Assembly: GCF_001719045.1 (NCBI RefSeq)
Contig: NZ_CP015423.1
Span: 496,001 to 560,000, forward strand
Reading direction: 5' to 3'
DNA: 64,000 bases
DNA from: Paenibacillus polymyxa
Lineage (GTDB): Bacteria; Bacillota; Bacilli; Paenibacillales; Paenibacillaceae
Shown here in pieces: positions 16,870-25,786 of the stretch (position 1 is the stretch's first letter; each line of letters starts with the position of its first letter). The position numbers and the translations under genes are program-made. Below the pieces are notes generated by a model. The model did not search any database. It had not been told where the DNA came from and was given only the letters and a program-made list of their open reading frames with translations.

Positions 16870-18513
16870 TTAAATTCGGCTTACGGTGAGATATGTGATA
16901 CCGCCACCCGGTAAAATATCCATTGTATTTTGACTAAACACCCGTATATCAATAAAAGAATTCGCTTCCAGTCTAAGTTCCATTGCTCCACTCAATGCAC
17001 TATAGTTCAGTCCGCCGATAACCCTATCATCGAGATAGGCATAGGCGGAGCTCCCGGCAAGCTGCTCATCATTCAGGTGAAGTGCCAGCCGTGTGCGATT
17101 ACCATCCACTTGAGGATCGGTCGAAATGTAGACTTGTATTCTGTATTTCCCAGCTCGCTTGGCTCGCCATCGGCTATTCGCCGCGTCGAATTCAATCAGC
17201 TCATCATGGTTGATTTGATTGAACTTTACCTTCTGCCAGCTACCTGCGGGGAGATTTTGCCTTGCTCCCAGGTAGGCTTTAACAAAGGTTTCGTCCAAAT
17301 GCTCAATTCCGTTGTTCGAGTATTTCTCGACCAGCAGCAAAGCCTGCCCTGTCCCATTGTTCTCGTCATAACGATTATTGCTATAGCTAAAATCCAAATG
17401 TGAGCGAAGTGTCACCTGCTGTGTGGAAGAGCTGCCAGAGAAAGAAATAAGCTGCTTTAGATTACGGGGATACCCTCCCACCTCGTCCACCAAAACTTTT
17501 TTGCCAATGACCACATCCACAAAATAGTTACATACGGATTGGGTGCCATCGAATTTGTCCGCTATCGCTAAAATGGAGTCACGCAAGGCCACATTTTTCG
17601 TTTCTTTGGTAGCACCAATTTGAATAAAAGAAGGCACTGTCATCTTATGCTCTCTGCTTAGTCCCTCAAACCAGCAACCTATAAATTCAGCGTTCATAAA
17701 ATCATTAATTAGAATGGGAATATCATTGGAACTCCCATCCTTAATGTGCTGGCTAGCCAAAAATCTGGCTCCGTTGGAGCTGTTCAGATCCAATGCCGTA
17801 TCGTTCCCCAATGTAAAAAGCGCTATGCTAGTAAACTGTGAACTTCTATTCTGTAAGTGAATCCCTGTTTTATTGTAATTAATCTCCGTGCATTTAAATA
17901 AATTCACATCACTTTCGTAGCCCCAAAAAGCCGTTTCAAAATGCTCAATTAGGACGTTATCTAGGGCAACTCCGCCCCCCTTCCAATCCTGAATACCTAA
18001 AGTACCTTTCCCATAATATCCACGCTTCACGGACTGCGAAAACGGATTATTTAATGTGGATCTGTCAGCCCCCTCGTACCGGATCGATAAGTCATGAAAC
18101 TGCACATTTTGATATCCGCTAAACGAAGGTAGACTTTCATCTCCAATTTGAAAACAAGGACCCGTACCATAATATTCAATCGACGTAACACCTTTGCCTT
18201 GTCGGTATCTGCCCTTATGAATGCCAAAAATGCGTACACCCTGCTTGCGAATCTGTAGGGTAGAGGTTATTTTGTATCGTCCACTGGGGATGTGAAGAAT
18301 GGAATAATCGGGGGTCTTATTAATCAACTCCTGCAAAGCTGCCGTGTCATCCTGAATACCATCACCAGCAGCTCCAAACCAACTTACGTTTACACTGCGT
18401 TCAATGAATTCTTTTTCAATGGTTTTAAAATTTTCATTTAATTGCTGCGGCGTTAAGTCTTTGCCTGTACCACTCAAATTCAACTTCAAACGGTCTGTAA
18501 AATGATCCTCCAC
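16870..18513 (-). CDS. Pectate lyase superfamily (right-handed beta-helix) protein with jelly-roll C-terminus
   Basis: The 547-residue protein begins with a 40-residue polar leader, then a Pectate_lyase_3-type domain: VSWFGAAGDGIQDDTAALQELI near residues 44-65 and ILHIPSGRYKI, with beta-helix coils to about 390. The C-terminal 140 residues (SRWRAKRAGKYRIQVYI, LALHLNDEQL, SFIDIRVFSQN) resemble a C1q/TNF-like jelly roll. No signal peptide is visible. This architecture occurs in phage tailspikes and in polysaccharide-modifying proteins. The GTG start has only a GGGGG-type ribosome site. It sits between dacF and punA, which are close neighbours in B. subtilis, so it is an insertion. Confidence 0.75.
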   Translation of the reverse strand: MEDHFTDRLKLNLSGTGKDLTPQQLNENFKTIEKEFIERSVNVSWFGAAGDGIQDDTAALQELINKTPDYSILHIPSGRYKITSTLQIRKQGVRIFGIHKGRYRQGKGVTSIEYYGTGPCFQIGDESLPSFSGYQNVQFHDLSIRYEGADRSTLNNPFSQSVKRGYYGKGTLGIQDWKGGGVALDNVLIEHFETAFWGYESDVNLFKCTEINYNKTGIHLQNRSSQFTSIALFTLGNDTALDLNSSNGARFLASQHIKDGSSNDIPILINDFMNAEFIGCWFEGLSREHKMTVPSFIQIGATKETKNVALRDSILAIADKFDGTQSVCNYFVDVVIGKKVLVDEVGGYPRNLKQLISFSGSSSTQQVTLRSHLDFSYSNNRYDENNGTGQALLLVEKYSNNGIEHLDETFVKAYLGARQNLPAGSWQKVKFNQINHDELIEFDAANSRWRAKRAGKYRIQVYISTDPQVDGNRTRLALHLNDEQLAGSSAYAYLDDRVIGGLNYSALSGAMELRLEANSFIDIRVFSQNTMDILPGGGITYLTVSRI

Positions 18514-18657
18514 CCGAACACCCCCATGTTTAAAAACGTAATAAGTTCCTTTTTAACCAAGCCGAAGAATTCTTCATTTTCTTAGCATGGACTGAGTATA
18601 TGCACAACAGGGCTTGCTCTAGGCTTGAGAAAAATGAAAATAAATATTTTATTATTA

Positions 18658-18687
18658 TTGTACAAGAAGATACGTTTTGTATATTAT
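18658..18687 (+). promoter_or_regulatory. Sigma-A-type promoter of the O-antigen ligase-like gene
   Basis: TTGTAC and TATTAT are 18 bases apart. Transcription would start near 18694, just before the AGGTGG ribosome site, which supports the GTG start at 18718 over longer forms. Confidence 0.5.
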
Positions 18688-18717
18688 AGATACATAATGT
18701 ATCTAGGTGGTGAAATC

Positions 18718-19929
18718 GTGAAACATGTACTTACAGTAGCTGGTTTACTGGCTTTTTCGATTCCTTATGCTTGTCAGGGTTTGTCCCCCAGAGTTATCAC
18801 GATTTCCCTGCTTATCCTGTTGTTCAGCTATACCATGCTACTACCTTCACTCAAGTCATTGATCGCAACCTTAGTCGACAATCCGTTGCTGACTTTACTC
18901 ATGCTGTACATCGCTGCCTCCTGTTTATGGGCTGAACAAGAGCAGACCTCTTCCTTGCTGATGGTTCTCAAATTTCTTGCCTTCTCTACCTTTGGACTCT
19001 ATTTGGTCACCCATTATACAACACAAGGCTGCATTCGTCTCTTAGTCGTTACGTTAAGTATTTTGAGCATACTCAATCTACTCGCCGTTTTGCTCGTTCC
19101 CTCCTTTGCTATTCATGGTGGCGTAGAACATACTGGGCTATGGAAGGGCATCTCTGGTCATAAAAATACACTTGGAACTCTCTCTCTGTTAAGTTTTGTT
19201 TCACATGTTATTTACTTTTTCAGGGGTAAACATAAAGTTTTGCATATTGGCTTCATCTTACTCAATGCCTTATTGCTCATCGAGTGCCAATCTACCACCT
19301 CTTTGGTGCTGACATCTTCGCTCTTCGTATTTATATTGTTTATATTGCTATTCAAGAGAATCCGAAGCATTGCATTACGCGGTTTCTTCATTAGCTGTTC
19401 CTGCTTGTTCGTTCTTTTGGGTTTGGTATTCATCTTTACTTATGGAGATGCGATTGCGTCGGAATTTGGAAAAACAACGACCTTAACTGGAAGAACGGAA
19501 ATCTGGCAGGGGATTGGTGGTGCTATTCAGAGCCATTACTGGTTCGGACATGGTTACGGCTCCTACTGGGCAGCCCGGCCCAGTATCTATGCGAATGGAA
19601 TTCGATTTGATCTGACAAGCAGCCATAGCGGTTTCCGAGATCTGTGGATCGATGTGGGCCTTACAGGACTACTGGCAACCATTACACTCGCCATAACCAC
19701 TTTATTTAAATTCAGAATTGGTAAAGCAGATATGTATACATGGCTGACAGCAGCAGTTTTTTTCCTTTTTATCGTATTGAACAATATAACGGACAGCCGT
19801 TTCCTGAACTCGCTATCTATTTACTGGATTATTTTTATGGTTATTGTGATCAAGGTGCAAGAACGACATAAACTGGCTGTAGCAGAAAAAGCGAATTCAA
19901 CTGCATTGAGCACACAGCCTCTTCATTAG
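18718..19929 (+). CDS. O-antigen ligase / Wzy polymerase-like membrane protein
   Basis: This polytopic protein has about ten to twelve hydrophobic segments and the features of the O-antigen ligase family: a WKGISGHKNTLG segment near residue 145, LTGRTEIWQ, GHGYGSYW and SHSGFRDLWIDVGLTG in the large extracytoplasmic loop, which in the family carry catalytic Arg and His residues. It probably polymerises or ligates a surface or exopolysaccharide. Starts further upstream are open (18625, 18697), but the GTG at 18718 has AGGTGG at proper spacing and lies after the promoter. It is transcribed away from the beta-helix gene. No glycosyltransferases accompany it. Confidence 0.82.
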   Translation: MKHVLTVAGLLAFSIPYACQGLSPRVITISLLILLFSYTMLLPSLKSLIATLVDNPLLTLLMLYIAASCLWAEQEQTSSLLMVLKFLAFSTFGLYLVTHYTTQGCIRLLVVTLSILSILNLLAVLLVPSFAIHGGVEHTGLWKGISGHKNTLGTLSLLSFVSHVIYFFRGKHKVLHIGFILLNALLLIECQSTTSLVLTSSLFVFILFILLFKRIRSIALRGFFISCSCLFVLLGLVFIFTYGDAIASEFGKTTTLTGRTEIWQGIGGAIQSHYWFGHGYGSYWAARPSIYANGIRFDLTSSHSGFRDLWIDVGLTGLLATITLAITTLFKFRIGKADMYTWLTAAVFFLFIVLNNITDSRFLNSLSIYWIIFMVIVIKVQERHKLAVAEKANSTALSTQPLH

Positions 19930-19960
19930 GAGATCATACTCAGCTCAACCGCTGTATGTG

Positions 19961-20012
19961 AAAAAGAACCCCGTACCCACGCCAACAAAAGGCGTTCGGA
20001 TACGGGGTTCTT
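19961..20012 (-). terminator. Terminator after punA
   Basis: The stem AAGAACCCCGTA / TACGGGGTTCTT with an inner GGCGT / ACGCC pair is followed on the minus strand by TTTTT. It lies between convergent genes and may partly stop the plus-strand transcript too. Confidence 0.85.
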
Positions 20013-20053
20013 GGGATATATGTCCACCGCTTCGGTTGAACATGATCCCCAAT

Positions 20054-20878
20054 CTACATTTGTGGAATAATCGCTAGCACAAGTTTTAAAAATTGCTCAC
20101 GTACCTTCTCTGCCGTCTCCATCACTTCACCATGGGACAAAGGTTGATCCAGAATGCCTGCAGCCATATTCGTGATACAGGAGAAGCCCAGTACCTCAAT
20201 ACCTGCATGACGGGCTACAATAACCTCAGATACGGTCGACATACCCACCGCATCTGCGCCCAGTGTACGCAGCATAACGATTTCAGCAGGCGTTTCATAG
20301 TTAGGGCCCAGCAATCCAGCATATACACCTTCTTGCAGGCTGAAGCCCTGTTGGTTAGCCGTTTGCTTGGCAATTTCACGCAAGCGGCGGCTGTACGCCT
20401 CCGACATGTCTGGAAAACGAACGCCCAGACCGGCATCGTTCGGTCCGATCAGCGGATTTTGTCCTGTCAGATTAAGATGATCCGAGATGACCATCAGATC
20501 GCCTGCTTCGTAGGAAGTATTTACACCACCTGCTGCATTCGTCACCAGCAGACTTTGAATCCCCAATTGCTTCATCACCCGAACTGGGAAAGCCGTCAGT
20601 TGTGGGCCATAGCCCTCATACATATGGAAGCGCCCTTTCATCATGACGACAGCGCGACCTTCAATCGTGCCTAACAGTAATTCTCCCTCATGACCTTCTA
20701 CCGTCGATACAGGAAAATGGGGAATATCCTGATAAGGAATACTAACTCCATCCTGAATTAAATCGGCCAGAATACCGAGACCCGATCCCAGAATAAGACC
20801 AATCTCTGGACGTATTCCGCTTTTGGCACGGATATATTCTGCTGCTTCCTGAATTGTAGCTTGGTTGGCTGTTGACAT
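20054..20878 (-). CDS. punA: Purine-nucleoside phosphorylase (trimeric type)
   Basis: PunA splits purine nucleosides with phosphate for salvage. The family motifs are LILGSGLG near residue 27, KGRFHMYEGYGP, TNAAGGVN, LNLTGQNPLIGPND and TVSEVIVARHAG. The start at 20878 (MSTANQAT) has CAGGAGAG upstream, better than the one 16 codons earlier. The length of 274 is normal. In B. subtilis drm (phosphopentomutase) lies between xerD and punA; here it is absent. Confidence 0.95.
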   Translation of the reverse strand: MSTANQATIQEAAEYIRAKSGIRPEIGLILGSGLGILADLIQDGVSIPYQDIPHFPVSTVEGHEGELLLGTIEGRAVVMMKGRFHMYEGYGPQLTAFPVRVMKQLGIQSLLVTNAAGGVNTSYEAGDLMVISDHLNLTGQNPLIGPNDAGLGVRFPDMSEAYSRRLREIAKQTANQQGFSLQEGVYAGLLGPNYETPAEIVMLRTLGADAVGMSTVSEVIVARHAGIEVLGFSCITNMAAGILDQPLSHGEVMETAEKVREQFLKLVLAIIPQM

Positions 20879-20950
20879 TAATATCTCTCCTGACTTGTAC
20901 AATCGTAAAGTTATAGTCATAAACACATTTTCTATGAAAGTAAAGTATCG

Positions 20951-21904
20951 TTACGTTCGATCTTTGCTTTCATGAGAAGTGCGGTTGCCGCCGTGCGGGT
21001 GATGCTTTTCATATACTTCCTTCATATTCCGTCTTGCCGTCTGCGCATATACCTGCGTCGTTGACAGATCAGCATGACCCAGCATTTCCTGTACAGAGCG
21101 TAAGTCCGCTCCGCCCTCCAGCATATGTACCGCAAAGGAATGCCGCAGCGTGTGGGGCTTGATATCCTCGCTTATGCCTGCTTCCTGGCCGTACTTCTTA
21201 ATCATTTTCCAGAAGCCCTGTCTACTGAGACGCTGTCCAGATACGTTCAGGAACATGGCTTCCTGCTCTACCTGAGCTTCTTCACCCTGCCCGGATCTCA
21301 GCAATAATAGACGCTGCTCATCCATGTAGGCTTGTGCCCACTGTGATGCCTCACGGCTGATCGGTACAACACGCTCCTTGCCTGCCTCGCCGCCACAGTG
21401 CACAAAGCGCAGATCGGTGCGCACATCACGCACGTTAAGGGCAATCAGCTCCGATACGCGAATGCCCGTCGCATATAACAACTCCAGCATCGCCTTGTCT
21501 CGCACCCCTTGCGGGACAGTCACATCTGGCGCGGCCAGCAAACGCTCTACCTCATCCTGCGTTAGCACCGAGGGCTTCTTTTTAGTCGCTTTAGGCAACT
21601 CCAGCAGAACGGACGGATCATGGATCGTAATTCCCTCCCGAATAAGAAAATGAAAAAAGGAGCGAATGGAGGCGACGCTACGTGATATCGTCGCCGCAGC
21701 TTTTCCCTGTTCCTTCAAATGGCCCAAATACAGTACCAGATGTGACCGTTGGACATTATCCGGCTGCTCAATACCACAGCTTTCTGCGAACTCGACAAAC
21801 TGCTGTACGTCTCGTTGATACGCTTCCAAAGTGCTGCGCGACAAACCCTTTTCCTCTTCCATATATTGAGCGAAAGGTTGAATGTACATTTTCATGAGTT
21901 CCAA
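20951..21904 (-). CDS. xerD: Site-specific tyrosine recombinase XerD
   Basis: XerD works with XerC/CodV to resolve chromosome dimers at dif. The N-terminal SAM-like domain starts YIQPFAQYMEEEKGLSRST. The catalytic domain has TGIRVSELI (Arg), a beta-hairpin lysine, HTLRHSFAVHML (His and Arg), LGHADLSTTQVYAQ (His and the Tyr nucleophile). The TTG at 21904 has AAGGAGA five bases before it; an ATG at 21895 is an alternative. Its place next to fur and punA is the conserved one, so this is the housekeeping recombinase and not an element integrase. Confidence 0.95.
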   Translation of the reverse strand: MELMKMYIQPFAQYMEEEKGLSRSTLEAYQRDVQQFVEFAESCGIEQPDNVQRSHLVLYLGHLKEQGKAAATISRSVASIRSFFHFLIREGITIHDPSVLLELPKATKKKPSVLTQDEVERLLAAPDVTVPQGVRDKAMLELLYATGIRVSELIALNVRDVRTDLRFVHCGGEAGKERVVPISREASQWAQAYMDEQRLLLLRSGQGEEAQVEQEAMFLNVSGQRLSRQGFWKMIKKYGQEAGISEDIKPHTLRHSFAVHMLEGGADLRSVQEMLGHADLSTTQVYAQTARRNMKEVYEKHHPHGGNRTSHESKDRT

Positions 21905-22000
21905 AAGTCTCCTTGTTCTGCATACAGCGGTTCAGTCTCAGCGTCTGCTTCTTCGTGTGCTGCCTTCATTTCATAAGCTCATCAAGACCGATTACTTAGA

Positions 22001-22243
22001 CTATTCACCATACCAGTAAAAGAAACGTAAACGTTCCAACACTGCTATTCGATGCTCGGACCCTTCATTTACTTTTTGTCCGCCAAATACCTTAACTGCA
22101 TGTCCTTCCGGTATTCGGTAATGATCTACAGGTGTTATCCAATCTGTAAAGAGCCTGAGGCTAAAAAAGAGCATACATGCCAGCACCCCGAACAAGATTA
22201 CCAAACGCAGCCATTTTAGTCCTCTCCGCAACGATAGTACCAT
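22001..22243 (-). CDS. DUF4227 family small membrane protein (YqzK-like)
   Basis: This 80-residue protein has one hydrophobic segment at about residues 14-32 (VILFGVLACMLFFSLRLF) after a basic N-terminus, then a polar tail with DHYRIPEGHAVKVFG. It matches the DUF4227/YqzK family, always found between fur and xerD. No function is known. It ends about 97 bases before xerD begins. Confidence 0.8.
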   Translation of the reverse strand: MVLSLRRGLKWLRLVILFGVLACMLFFSLRLFTDWITPVDHYRIPEGHAVKVFGGQKVNEGSEHRIAVLERLRFFYWYGE

Positions 22244-22354
22244 GTGAATCAGCCGCCTTTTCCCCAGAATATGGCCCTAATTAGGACTCTCTATGGAAGG
22301 GTATGACAAGCTATTCCTTTTTATACCGCTTAATCCCGAACAACAGATCCCGAA

Positions 22355-22396
22355 CCAAAAAAGCTCTCCCGAACGCATCTTCGTCGGTGAGAGCTT
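22355..22396 (-). terminator. Terminator after fur
   Basis: AAGCTCTC / GAGAGCTT arms with a 20-base loop are followed on the minus strand by TTTTTTGG. Confidence 0.8.
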
Positions 22397-22409
22397 GGGT
22401 AGTCAGCTT

Positions 22410-22907
22410 TTAGTCCTGAGATTTGTTTTTTTTGGATTTGCCCAAAGATTTCTGAGCGGTCGTATCGTTCTTCGCCTTACAACGATAACAAATACCGTGG
22501 AAGTCCAAACGATGATCCACTACGGTAAAATTATATTCCCGTTCCAGGCGCTCCTCCAATGGTCCAAGCCAATCTTCCAGTATTTCATCTACACTGCCAC
22601 ACTGCACACATATCAAATGGTGATGGTGATGTTTGGTTGTATCGCCGCGCAAATCATAACGCGCAACGCCATCACCAAAATTAATTTTCTCCACGACATG
22701 CAGTTCACTTAGCAGTTCTAGGGTACGGTATACGGTTGCCAGACCGATTTCGGGAGCTTTCTCTTTGACGAGCATAAATACATCTTCCGCACTCAGATGA
22801 TCATCTTCGTTCTCAAGTAAAACTCTGACGGTGGCTTCCCGCTGAGGCGTTAGTTTGTAGCCCTGGGATTGTAGTTGCTGCTTAATTTTTTCGATCCGTG
22901 CTTCCAT
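22410..22907 (-). CDS. fur: Ferric uptake regulator (Fur family)
   Basis: This 165-residue metal-dependent repressor has the N-terminal winged helix (QGYKLTPQREATVRVLLE and GLATVYRTLELL) and the metal-binding dimerisation half with the KHHHHHLICVQCGSVDE motif and a second CYRC pair. The C-terminal 20 residues are basic and variable. Position between spoIIM and DUF4227/xerD identifies it as the Fur orthologue; PerR and Zur paralogues share the fold but not this location. GGGAGG precedes the ATG. Confidence 0.93.
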   Translation of the reverse strand: MEARIEKIKQQLQSQGYKLTPQREATVRVLLENEDDHLSAEDVFMLVKEKAPEIGLATVYRTLELLSELHVVEKINFGDGVARYDLRGDTTKHHHHHLICVQCGSVDEILEDWLGPLEERLEREYNFTVVDHRLDFHGICYRCKAKNDTTAQKSLGKSKKNKSQD

Positions 22908-23006
22908 GTGTCTCCCTCCCCCTGCAAAGCTACTGCCTACTGCACTTTTTTCACTCCTATTATTATAGGGGGTCTATACAAATAAAGTCAAACATTTTGA
23001 AACGGA

Positions 23007-23660
23007 TTAAGATGACACGGAAGCTGTCAGCATAGGAGTGACCCATTGCATCATAACCGGGGTGATCCAAGTTTCAAAGGACGCGCTACCAATAAGAAGC
23101 ACCATCATCACAGCAGTCAATCCTGCGTAAGACAGCAACGGACGCAGCATTCCGTCTGACGGCCGGGTAGCGAGTATTTTGGTTTTGATCATATGGATGG
23201 AAAAAGTCATCGCAGCCACGCTGCAGACGAGCAGTACCGGAATCACGAGCAGGTTATGGGGAGCAACTGAAACCAAAGAAAATAGCAGTCCTTTCCACGA
23301 ATATTGCCCCACCATGTAACCTACTGAAAATCCGATTAGCACACCCTTGAGGAAATTCAATACAAGAATGCCCGGTAGACCAATAACCGAAAGGCCACAC
23401 ACCCAAATTAGGCCGACCCATTTCAGATGTAAAGATACGCTATCCCAAAAGGTCGAGGCCGCCTGCGAATCAGCGAAGCCCTGTTCGTTTTGATTGACCG
23501 TTACAAAAAAATCCTTCAGGTAACGGGACAAATCCTGTAACTGCTCCAGCGAGAGCGCGTTTACCATAAGTGCGCCAAAGACGACTCCCACCAGAAACAG
23601 CACAGCCAAGAAAACATAATACGGCGTCTGATCCTTTAACGTATGACGAAACCATTGCAT
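23007..23660 (-). CDS. spoIIM: Stage II sporulation protein M
   Basis: SpoIIM is a mother-cell membrane protein that with SpoIID and SpoIIP drives septal peptidoglycan remodelling and engulfment. The 217-residue form from the ATG at 23660 begins MQWFRHTLKDQTPYYVF and contains five hydrophobic segments, with GLPGILVLNFLKGVLIGFSVGYM and VSVAPHNLLVIP typical of the family. An upstream extension of 32 codons lacks a ribosome site. A sigma-E-like promoter lies about 140 bases upstream. Confidence 0.95.
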   Translation of the reverse strand: MQWFRHTLKDQTPYYVFLAVLFLVGVVFGALMVNALSLEQLQDLSRYLKDFFVTVNQNEQGFADSQAASTFWDSVSLHLKWVGLIWVCGLSVIGLPGILVLNFLKGVLIGFSVGYMVGQYSWKGLLFSLVSVAPHNLLVIPVLLVCSVAAMTFSIHMIKTKILATRPSDGMLRPLLSYAGLTAVMMVLLIGSASFETWITPVMMQWVTPMLTASVSS

Positions 23661-23798
23661 CGACGTCCTGCCCCTTTCATCTGCTTGTTTGTCCAAAAAA
23701 CAACCGTAATCCGACGGCTGATGGCTAGAAATGGGGTAGCTTTCGCTGCAGATCAAACATCACGAATGATGTGCCAAGCCAGCGGCATAGATAATTTA

Positions 23799-23828
23799 TG
23801 GTTATGAACAAGCGGACGCTGATATGCC
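23799..23828 (-). promoter_or_regulatory. Sigma-E-like promoter of spoIIM
   Basis: The minus strand has GGCATATC, a 14-base spacer, then CATAACCA, close to the sigma-E pattern (KMATATT-N13-15-CATACAMT). spoIIM is a sigma-E gene in B. subtilis, which fits. The distance to the start codon is long. Confidence 0.5.
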
Positions 23829-23848
23829 TTTAGAGGGACAAGACTTTA

Positions 23849-25045
23849 TTAGGACTTAGCTATTTTGCCATATGTTCCACCACCACCGGATACAAGCGAC
23901 AGTCGCCCCTCGCGTGAAAGCACAATTTGCTCTGCCAGCACTTTTCCGACTACTGCTGCTAACTCCTCCTGTGTAACCTCATGTAAAATATTCATTTCTG
24001 TTCCAAATGCAGCCAATAGCTGGTTCAGCTTGGCTTTGCCCAGACCTGGAATAAACTCCAGTGGAATCTGGTAAATGTACGGCGGACGATGGGACGGAAT
24101 CATGGGTTGCTCACGGTCGGCAATGCTCCATATTCGATCCAACACACCTCGCACAAGCTTGGTATGACCACAGTCAGGACAACGTTCATCCGCCATCTGT
24201 TGCTCGTCAATAATCGTACCGCAACTTTGACAGTAAGAACGATGGTATTTGCCCAGTTTCGGATTTAATCCGTAATTTGCACGCACCCGTCGTCCTTCCC
24301 GCCGCTCCAAAGCCATTCTGAATTCATCAAAACACGGCTTTGCCAGTGATAATTTATTGTATTCTCGTCCGATTTTCCCAAGTGAATGGGCATCTGAATT
24401 CGTGAGAAAGCTGAAGCGATCCAGTTCCGAAATCAAACCGGCCATAGATGAATCTGCGCTCAGCCCCAGCTCCACCCCACTAATGAGCTCCATATCCAGC
24501 AGTTCCTCCATACGAGCCGCTGAACTGCCGTATATGCCCTTATGAGGAGTAAAGACGTGCGCAGGCACCATAATGCCTCCACGTCCGTAAATTTGCTGCT
24601 GCAACTCGCGTGGCGGTGCATAGATTCGTTGTGAGCTGAGATTAACATTTTTCATATGCCGAGCCAGCCATTGGGTAAAATCCTCCATCGCCGCCAGATC
24701 TGGAAAATAGGCCAGTACGTGCGCCTCAGGACGACCTTCAGCACGTATTTCCAGCTCCGTGCCAAGGAGAATGACCGTATCCCGGTATGCGATACCTCCG
24801 CCGCTGATTTCCTTCATTTCACCCGTATGTAAATAGGTACGAATATCCTCCTGTACATTAGGTGCATGGCAGTCAATGATACCGATCAGCCCAATTCCTT
24901 TGCGACCGGAGGCTTCCTTAGCTATGTTGGCAAAGGTCAGATCGCGGCTGCCACTAATTTTGACCGGATTTCCCTTCTCTGTCCTGCCAATATGAATATG
25001 CAAGTCTGCAAAGTAGTCGTTAAGTTCTACTATATTTTCATCCAT
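23849..25045 (-). CDS. Endonuclease Q family protein (PHP domain, TIGR00375 type)
   Basis: The 398-residue protein has a PHP metal-dependent domain (YFADLHIHIG at the start, GIIDCHAP, TNSDAHSLG near residue 240), a zinc ribbon (CQSCG...CPDCG) and a C-terminal helix-hairpin-helix region (EFIPGLGKAKLNQLL). Characterised EndoQ proteins cut DNA at deaminated bases such as hypoxanthine and uracil; this relative may do the same. The ATG at 25045 avoids overlap with nudF, which ends at 25050. B. subtilis carries the homologue YqxK at the same place. Confidence 0.85.
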   Translation of the reverse strand: MDENIVELNDYFADLHIHIGRTEKGNPVKISGSRDLTFANIAKEASGRKGIGLIGIIDCHAPNVQEDIRTYLHTGEMKEISGGGIAYRDTVILLGTELEIRAEGRPEAHVLAYFPDLAAMEDFTQWLARHMKNVNLSSQRIYAPPRELQQQIYGRGGIMVPAHVFTPHKGIYGSSAARMEELLDMELISGVELGLSADSSMAGLISELDRFSFLTNSDAHSLGKIGREYNKLSLAKPCFDEFRMALERREGRRVRANYGLNPKLGKYHRSYCQSCGTIIDEQQMADERCPDCGHTKLVRGVLDRIWSIADREQPMIPSHRPPYIYQIPLEFIPGLGKAKLNQLLAAFGTEMNILHEVTQEELAAVVGKVLAEQIVLSREGRLSLVSGGGGTYGKIAKS

Positions 25046-25049
25046 ACGC

Positions 25050-25661
25050 TTAGAAGCTCCCTGTAAGTTGGCGGAGTTGCCATGCATAGACAGCCAGAAT
25101 CGTTTTAGCATCACTTATCCGTCCTTCACGAATGAGCGTCTGTGCTTCTTCCAGCGTCACCTCAAACAGCTCCAGAAATTCATCCTCATCCGGTTCCATC
25201 TCACCTAACTCCAGTTCTTCGGCCACATACAGATGAATGATTTCATCCGCAAAGCCAGGAGAGGTATAAAAGGAGTGCAGCAGCTTCAACGACTTAGCAG
25301 TATAACCGGTCTCTTCTCTCAGCTCACGCCCCGCTGCTTCCATCGGGTTTTCACCCCGCTCTAGCTTACCTGCAGGAATTTCTACCTCACAGCGCCCCAT
25401 CGCCTGTCTGTACTGGTCCACGACCAGCATTTTCCCTTCATGTAGAGCCAAAACAGCCACCGCACCTGGATGCTTTACGATCTCTCGCTTGCCAGTGGAG
25501 CCGTCGGGAAGCTCTACCGTGTCTACCTGTAATGTAATGACCTTTCCCTCAAAGATAGGCTGTGTGGACACGGTCTTTTCCTCCAGCGCAGGATTGGAAT
25601 AAGGCTTGCGATGTGCATCGTTTGTTGGATTGTTCAATTGTCCGTTCGTTTGCTCGTTCAT
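25050..25661 (-). CDS. nudF: ADP-ribose pyrophosphatase (NUDIX hydrolase)
   Basis: NudF hydrolyses ADP-ribose to AMP and ribose 5-phosphate. The NUDIX box is intact (REETGYTAKSLKLL with upstream GKLERGENPMEAAGRELREE, about residues 110-132). The first 30 residues are polar and variable (MNEQTNGQLNNPTND). AAGGAGG precedes the ATG. It is followed immediately by the EndoQ-like gene and lies divergent to mciZ. Confidence 0.93.
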   Translation of the reverse strand: MNEQTNGQLNNPTNDAHRKPYSNPALEEKTVSTQPIFEGKVITLQVDTVELPDGSTGKREIVKHPGAVAVLALHEGKMLVVDQYRQAMGRCEVEIPAGKLERGENPMEAAGRELREETGYTAKSLKLLHSFYTSPGFADEIIHLYVAEELELGEMEPDEDEFLELFEVTLEEAQTLIREGRISDAKTILAVYAWQLRQLTGSF

Positions 25662-25715
25662 CGGTAAGTTTCCTCCTTCATATCTATCTTTCTTTATTAA
25701 TTATCACCAAAGTTA

Positions 25716-25744
25716 GTCTAACTTGTCCACTTTGTACATATGCT
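25716..25744 (+). promoter_or_regulatory. Sigma-E-like promoter of mciZ
   Basis: GTCTAACT and CATATGCT are 13 bases apart, each close to the sigma-E elements. MciZ is a sigma-E product in B. subtilis, so the site agrees with the gene. Confidence 0.45.
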
Positions 25745-25786
25745 GGTGGTAGAATAACAAACTTCCTGTCCTGAGGAGATGCAGAA

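Noticed and set aside
18625..18717. A longer N-terminus for the O-antigen ligase-like protein
   Set aside because: The extension would begin upstream of the probable promoter and lacks a good ribosome site; the GTG at 18718 has both.
20951..21904. The tyrosine recombinase as a mobile-element integrase
   Set aside because: Its sequence and position between fur/DUF4227 and punA are those of housekeeping XerD, with no attachment repeats or element genes around.
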